Assembly (NCBI GenBank): GCA_017529085.1
Contig: JAFXOC010000444.1
Span: 1 to 9,039, forward strand
Source of the DNA: Selenomonadaceae bacterium
Lineage (GTDB): Bacteria; Bacillota; Negativicutes; Selenomonadales; Selenomonadaceae
Length of the DNA stretch: 9,039 nucleotides
Reading direction: 5' to 3'
The notes beneath the pieces were generated by a model. It searched no databases. It was not told the origin of the DNA and saw only the letters and a list, made by a program, of their open reading frames with translations. The position numbers and the translations under genes were made by a program. The stretch's first letter is position 1. The number at the start of each line of letters is the position of its first letter. Below are positions 6,148-9,039 of the stretch, in pieces.

Positions 6148-6657
6148 ATGATATTTAAGAAAAATTCAGAGCCGGAAGGAATAAACTTACTGGCGTCGAT
6201 ACTAATATGCTACCGCGAGATTTCGGCGATAGCTTACGAACCTAAAGATAAAACCGTAAAACTTACATTTGTGATTGAAAAGAGCATAGATGAAAAAGAA
6301 TTTCAGGAATTGGCGGAATTTTTGGCGGAGAGCATGAACACTTATTTGACGGTTTCAGGCTTTTTCGGTACCCGCATCGATTTTAATATGGAAACACAGG
6401 GCAAACACGCTTTTTTGCATATAACGAGGGAACTTGAAACCTTAACAAAAGGCGAGCTGACTTTAATAGTAACCCTTTTGGAAGATCGCTTCGGCGAGGC
6501 GCTTATAATGGGCAGTGACAATGCGCCTGACGATGAGATGCTTGAAATTCAAGAGGAAACCCTTGAAAGAATACTTATGTCAACCAGGATGATGGAGCTG
6601 CGCGCAAGACTCATAGGCGTACGCGAAGGCGATGCTGTGATGGTGTACGATAAGTAA
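6148..6657 (+). CDS. Conserved-looking protein of unknown function, 169 residues
   Basis: I do not recognise a named family. The ATG at 6148 has GAGGA at 6136-6140, seven bases upstream; an in-frame GTG at 6064 would add 28 residues translated from the MITE-like repeat and is rejected. The protein is soluble and acidic, with no signal peptide or membrane span. It begins MIFKKNSEPEGINLLASIL. A strand-rich part (about 25-45) is followed by a Glu-rich helix (about 46-65), a middle region around FFGTRIDFNMET, a hydrophobic stretch ELTLIVTLLEDRFGEAL, an acidic linker (SDNAPDDE), a helix, and a C-terminal tail ending IGVREGDAVMVYDK. No catalytic motif or Cys cluster stands out. It sits 10 bases before ymdB and is probably co-transcribed with it. 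The position between rny and ymdB suggests an RNA- or signalling-related role, by context only. Confidence 0.85.
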   Translation: MIFKKNSEPEGINLLASILICYREISAIAYEPKDKTVKLTFVIEKSIDEKEFQELAEFLAESMNTYLTVSGFFGTRIDFNMETQGKHAFLHITRELETLTKGELTLIVTLLEDRFGEALIMGSDNAPDDEMLEIQEETLERILMSTRMMELRARLIGVREGDAVMVYDK

Positions 6658-6667
6658 GGGAATTTTT

Positions 6668-7447
6668 ATGAGAATAATGATGGTGGGGGATGTCGTCGGC
6701 AAATGTGGGCGACGAATTTTTGCAAAATATACAAAAGCGCTGCGCGATGAAAAGAATTTGGACATGGTGATAGTAAACGGAGAAAATGCCGCCGGAGGCA
6801 AGGGACTCACGGACGCGACCTTGGCGGAACTGTACGGCGCGGGGGCGGACGTGGTTACGAGCGGGAACCATATCTGGGATAAGAAAGAAGTTTTGCAATT
6901 TATAGACAGAGAACCATTTTTACTGCGTCCGGCAAATTATCCCGAAGGCGCGCCAGGCAAAGGATACTGCCTTTTCCCTTGGAAGGCGCAAAATGTCGCT
7001 GTCATAAATTTATCCGGCAGGGTTTTTTTTGACGTTTTGGACGATCCTTTTCAAAAGATTAATGAAATTTTAAAGGAAATTAAAAACGAAGCGAGAATAA
7101 TAATCTTAGATTTTCACGCGGAAGCCACTTCCGAAAAAATAGCCATGGGATACTATTTAAACGGTCGGGTCTCGGCGGTCTTCGGTACTCATACTCATGT
7201 GCAGACGGCGGACGAACGGATTTTGGAAAAAGGTACGGCGTACCTCACGGACGTCGGTATGACGGGACCTAAGGATTCTATTTTAGGCGTGAAAAAAGAG
7301 ATAATAATTGAAAAGTTTTTAACGGCGCTGCCTTCTCGTTTTGAAGTCGCCGAAGGCTTGGGAGTTTATTCCGCGGTTATCGTTCAAATCGACGAGAACA
7401 CAGGTATTGCAACCAAAGTTGAACGAATTTTGATTTATGAGGAATAA
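6668..7447 (+). CDS. ymdB: YmdB-family metallophosphoesterase
   Basis: YmdB is a dinuclear-metal phosphodiesterase; the B. subtilis enzyme hydrolyses 2',3'- and 3',5'-cyclic nucleotides and affects biofilm and motility choice. The 259-residue protein has every expected metal ligand at the expected number: Asp8 (GDVVGKCGR), Glu39-Asn40 (NGENAAGG), Asn67-His68 (GNHIWD), His150 (DFHAEATSEK), His175 and His177 (GTHTHVQT). The DVGMTGP segment near the C-terminus is also typical. AAGGGA (6656-6661) lies six bases before the ATG. It follows the unknown 169-residue gene by 10 bases. Linkage to rny is common in Bacillota and supports the call. No terminator is obvious after it; only a weak A+T-rich inverted repeat (7460-7466 with 7483-7489). 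Confidence 0.95.
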   Translation: MRIMMVGDVVGKCGRRIFAKYTKALRDEKNLDMVIVNGENAAGGKGLTDATLAELYGAGADVVTSGNHIWDKKEVLQFIDREPFLLRPANYPEGAPGKGYCLFPWKAQNVAVINLSGRVFFDVLDDPFQKINEILKEIKNEARIIILDFHAEATSEKIAMGYYLNGRVSAVFGTHTHVQTADERILEKGTAYLTDVGMTGPKDSILGVKKEIIIEKFLTALPSRFEVAEGLGVYSAVIVQIDENTGIATKVERILIYEE

Positions 7448-7488
7448 ATTTTTGGAAAAATTAGAAAAACATTAAATTTTTCTTCTAA

Positions 7489-7509
7489 TTTGCATAATTG
7501 TTATGTAAA
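7489..7509. promoter_or_regulatory. A+T-rich dyad, possible operator
   Basis: TTTGCATAA and TTATGTAAA flank a TTG centre at 7498-7500; eight of nine pairs match. It lies 40 bases after ymdB and about 155 before the HD-GYP start. No promoter could be placed confidently nearby. Confidence 0.3.
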
Positions 7510-7570
7510 ATCAAGATGGTGTTTGTATTTTTTCGCACTTTTTTAAAAGGTGAAACAGGAAATATAATTT

Positions 7571-7655
7571 GGAGTCCGGAGGGCTTAGCCCTTTGGCGGG
7601 GTCAAGGAGCTTAGCCCCTGGCGGGTTTGGGCGGAGCCCAACAAAAAAGTTTGGG
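7571..7655 (+). repeat. Tandem GC-rich small palindromes before the HD-GYP gene
   Basis: Three small palindromes lie in a row: GGGC-TTA-GCCC (7581-7591), AGGAGC-TTA-GCCCCT (7605-7619, one mismatch), TTGGGC-GGA-GCCCAA (7627-7641). The first two share GCTTAGCCC and GGCGGG at a 25-26 bp period. The block is markedly more GC-rich than the A+T-rich DNA on its left. The third arm CCCAAC (7637-7642) can instead pair with GTTTGGG (7649-7655), which contains part of the HD-GYP ribosome binding site. It resembles dispersed intergenic repeats seen in clostridial genomes. Confidence 0.65.
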
Positions 7656-7664
7656 AGTGATTTT

Positions 7665-8648
7665 ATGATAGAGCTTCCCGTCCGGCAGGTGAAGGTGGAG
7701 GACGTAGTGCAAGAGACCACCAGAGAGGACGCTATCGAAAGGATGAGCACCACGTTTCGCGCGGTGGAAGAATCCGGTCAGCTGGATGCGGTTGCTCTGC
7801 AAAAAATTGCGGACTCAATCATGATGGACGTTATCGACCGAAAAGAAAATCTATTGCAGCTTACCGATATTCGCTTACACGATAAATATACCTTTGCCCA
7901 CAGCGTAAACGTAGCTATCATATCCGCGATGATTGGCGGTCTTTTAAAACTCCCTAAGGACGAACTTTCGATTTTGACTCTTGGCGGTCTGTTGCACGAT
8001 TTGGGAAAAATTAAAGTAGCGTCGGAAATTTTAAACAAGAACGGACGTTTGAACGACGATGAATTTAATGAGATAAAACATCATCCGATAGAAGGCGCAA
8101 GACGTATTGAGGCTATGGCGTCAATGCTCCCAAAACCTGATATTTTGGCGAGAATTGCGAGAGAACATCACGAGCACTTAGACGGAACGGGATATCCCGA
8201 TCATAAAAAGGAAAACGAAATTCATAAGTTTTCTAAGGTTGTCGCTATTGCGGATGTTTACGACGCTTTAACGAGTGAGAGATCTTATAAGAAACCCTAT
8301 ACTCCGTCGGTTACTAGAAATATAATGATGAATTTGAGCAAGGGACATTTTGATGAAAACCTCATTCGATTGTTCTTTAATAATGTTGCTGTATATCCCG
8401 TAGGCACGATTTTAAAGACGATTTACGGATTTGGGATTGTGACAAAGTGCGAGTTTGGGCATACGGAAACTCCTTCTATATGCGTATTTGCGGACGTGCA
8501 GGGAAAGATGCTTGACAAACCTGAACGCATAGATTTGAAAGATGACGGCACCAGGGCGATTGAAATGGAGGTTTCCGGGATAGAGCTGTTGCATTTTATA
8601 CACCATTTAACGGTTAATCCCATGATTTATTTAACGGAAGAAGCATGA
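7665..8648 (+). CDS. HD-GYP domain phosphodiesterase
   Basis: HD-GYP proteins hydrolyse cyclic di-GMP (some act on cGAMP) with a two- or three-iron centre. The 327-residue protein has an N-terminal region of about 85 residues with no recognised sensor, then the full signature: HSVNVA, the HD pair His111-Asp112 in LLHDLGKIKV, HHPIEGA, HHEHLDGTGYP (168-178, with the GYP triad at 176-178), and VVAIADVYDALTSERSYKKP. A C-terminal extension starting YPVGTILKTIYGFGIV is common in such proteins. No membrane span or receiver domain is present, so it is probably cytosolic. The ATG at 7665 has GGGAG at 7653-7657 seven bases upstream. An in-frame TTG at 7569 would translate the GC-rich repeat and is rejected. 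Regulation could involve the upstream palindromes. It is followed almost at once by the racemase gene. Confidence 0.93.
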   Translation: MIELPVRQVKVEDVVQETTREDAIERMSTTFRAVEESGQLDAVALQKIADSIMMDVIDRKENLLQLTDIRLHDKYTFAHSVNVAIISAMIGGLLKLPKDELSILTLGGLLHDLGKIKVASEILNKNGRLNDDEFNEIKHHPIEGARRIEAMASMLPKPDILARIAREHHEHLDGTGYPDHKKENEIHKFSKVVAIADVYDALTSERSYKKPYTPSVTRNIMMNLSKGHFDENLIRLFFNNVAVYPVGTILKTIYGFGIVTKCEFGHTETPSICVFADVQGKMLDKPERIDLKDDGTRAIEMEVSGIELLHFIHHLTVNPMIYLTEEA

Positions 8649-8651
8649 TAA

Positions 8652-9039
8652 ATGAAGACCGTGGCGTTTTTTGATTCGGGCATAGGCGGATTGTCCGTGC
8701 TTGAGGAAGCTTCGCAAAAAATAGACGCAAGATTTATATTTTATGCGGATCGTGATAATGTGCCTTATGGAGAAAAGCCAAAGGAAGACATACTAAAATA
8801 TGTGGATGAAGCCGTGGAATTTTTGTTTAAATCAGGCGCAGACGCGGTGGTTCTTGCTTGCAACACAGCTACAAGCGTAGCGGCAAAAACGTTGCGGCAA
8901 AAATACGATTTTCCCATAATCGGCATGGAACCGGCGGCAAAACGGGCGTTAGACATAGACGGCACTAAACGCGTTTTAGTAACTGCTACTCCCGTAACTG
9001 TGGCGGGGGAAAAAATGAAAGAATTAATAGGGCGCGTTG
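8652..9039 (+). CDS. murI: Glutamate racemase, N-terminal part, cut by window end
   Basis: MurI interconverts L- and D-glutamate for peptidoglycan. The visible 129 residues contain the first catalytic block: FFDSGIGGLSVL (Asp8-Ser9), then YADRDNVPYGEK (31-42), and VVLACNTATSVAA with catalytic Cys70. FPIIGMEPAAK and VLVTATPVTV follow. In most MurI the second block reads like GDxARVPYG; here Asn36 takes the usual Arg place, as in some clostridial variants, so a related Asp/Glu racemase cannot be excluded until the second Cys (outside the window) is seen. The ATG at 8652 follows the HD-GYP stop by three bases, so the two are probably co-translated; only a weak GGAAG-like site lies upstream. An ATG at 8645 is in another frame and is followed at once by TAA. 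Confidence 0.88.
   Translation, partial: MKTVAFFDSGIGGLSVLEEASQKIDARFIFYADRDNVPYGEKPKEDILKYVDEAVEFLFKSGADAVVLACNTATSVAAKTLRQKYDFPIIGMEPAAKRALDIDGTKRVLVTATPVTVAGEKMKELIGRV

Noticed and set aside
7569..7664. N-terminal extension of the HD-GYP protein from a TTG start
   Set aside because: These codons translate the GC-rich palindrome block. The ATG at 7665 has a well-spaced GGGAG and gives a normal N-terminus.
1..9039. CRISPR array, tRNA, rRNA, prophage or defence system
   Set aside because: No regularly spaced repeats, cloverleaf folds, rRNA segments or phage/defence proteins were seen on either strand.

Overview
The window looks like chromosomal DNA from a low- to mid-GC anaerobic Bacillota (Clostridia-like) bacterium. 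The gene set supports this (RNase Y, YmdB, RecD2, an ABC-F protein, NrdG, HD-GYP, MurI), as do strong AGGAGG-type ribosome binding sites and A+T-rich spacers. I cannot name a genus. No phage, CRISPR array, tRNA or rRNA is visible.

Layout. (1) 1-2939, plus strand: the 3' part of an ABC-F ATPase gene with a one-base frameshift in a T run, overlapping by one or a few bases a complete recD2 helicase gene. (2) 2940-4080: a two-gene nrd unit on the minus strand, made of a stand-alone 95-residue protein resembling the glycyl-radical C-terminus of NrdD, then the activase gene nrdG. Their ATGA overlap implies translational coupling. The unit has a near-consensus sigma-A promoter overlaid by two NrdR boxes 31 bp apart. 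It is bracketed by two copies of an unusual three-armed homopurine/homopyrimidine element. (3) 4081-4434: a divergent control region with five DnaA-box-like 9-mers and a strong promoter firing right into rny. (4) 4435-9039, plus strand: rny with its own terminator, a 90-bp MITE-like inverted repeat, an unrecognised 169-residue gene, ymdB, a run of small GC-rich palindromes, an HD-GYP phosphodiesterase gene, and the 5' part of a glutamate-racemase-type gene cut by the window end.

How it fits together. The nrd unit would serve anaerobic deoxynucleotide synthesis and be repressed by NrdR when dATP is plentiful. The adjacent DnaA-like sites could tie the same region to replication state. The right half gathers RNA turnover (RNase Y) with two phosphodiesterases likely to act on cyclic nucleotides (YmdB, HD-GYP) and a cell-wall precursor enzyme.

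The most unusual signals are the triplex-capable repeat pair around the nrd unit, the Cys-free stand-alone NrdD-like protein, the clean tandem NrdR operator, the DnaA-box cluster, the lack of a well-placed start codon on rny, and the MITE-like element. All were read by eye; no database search or folding program was run.
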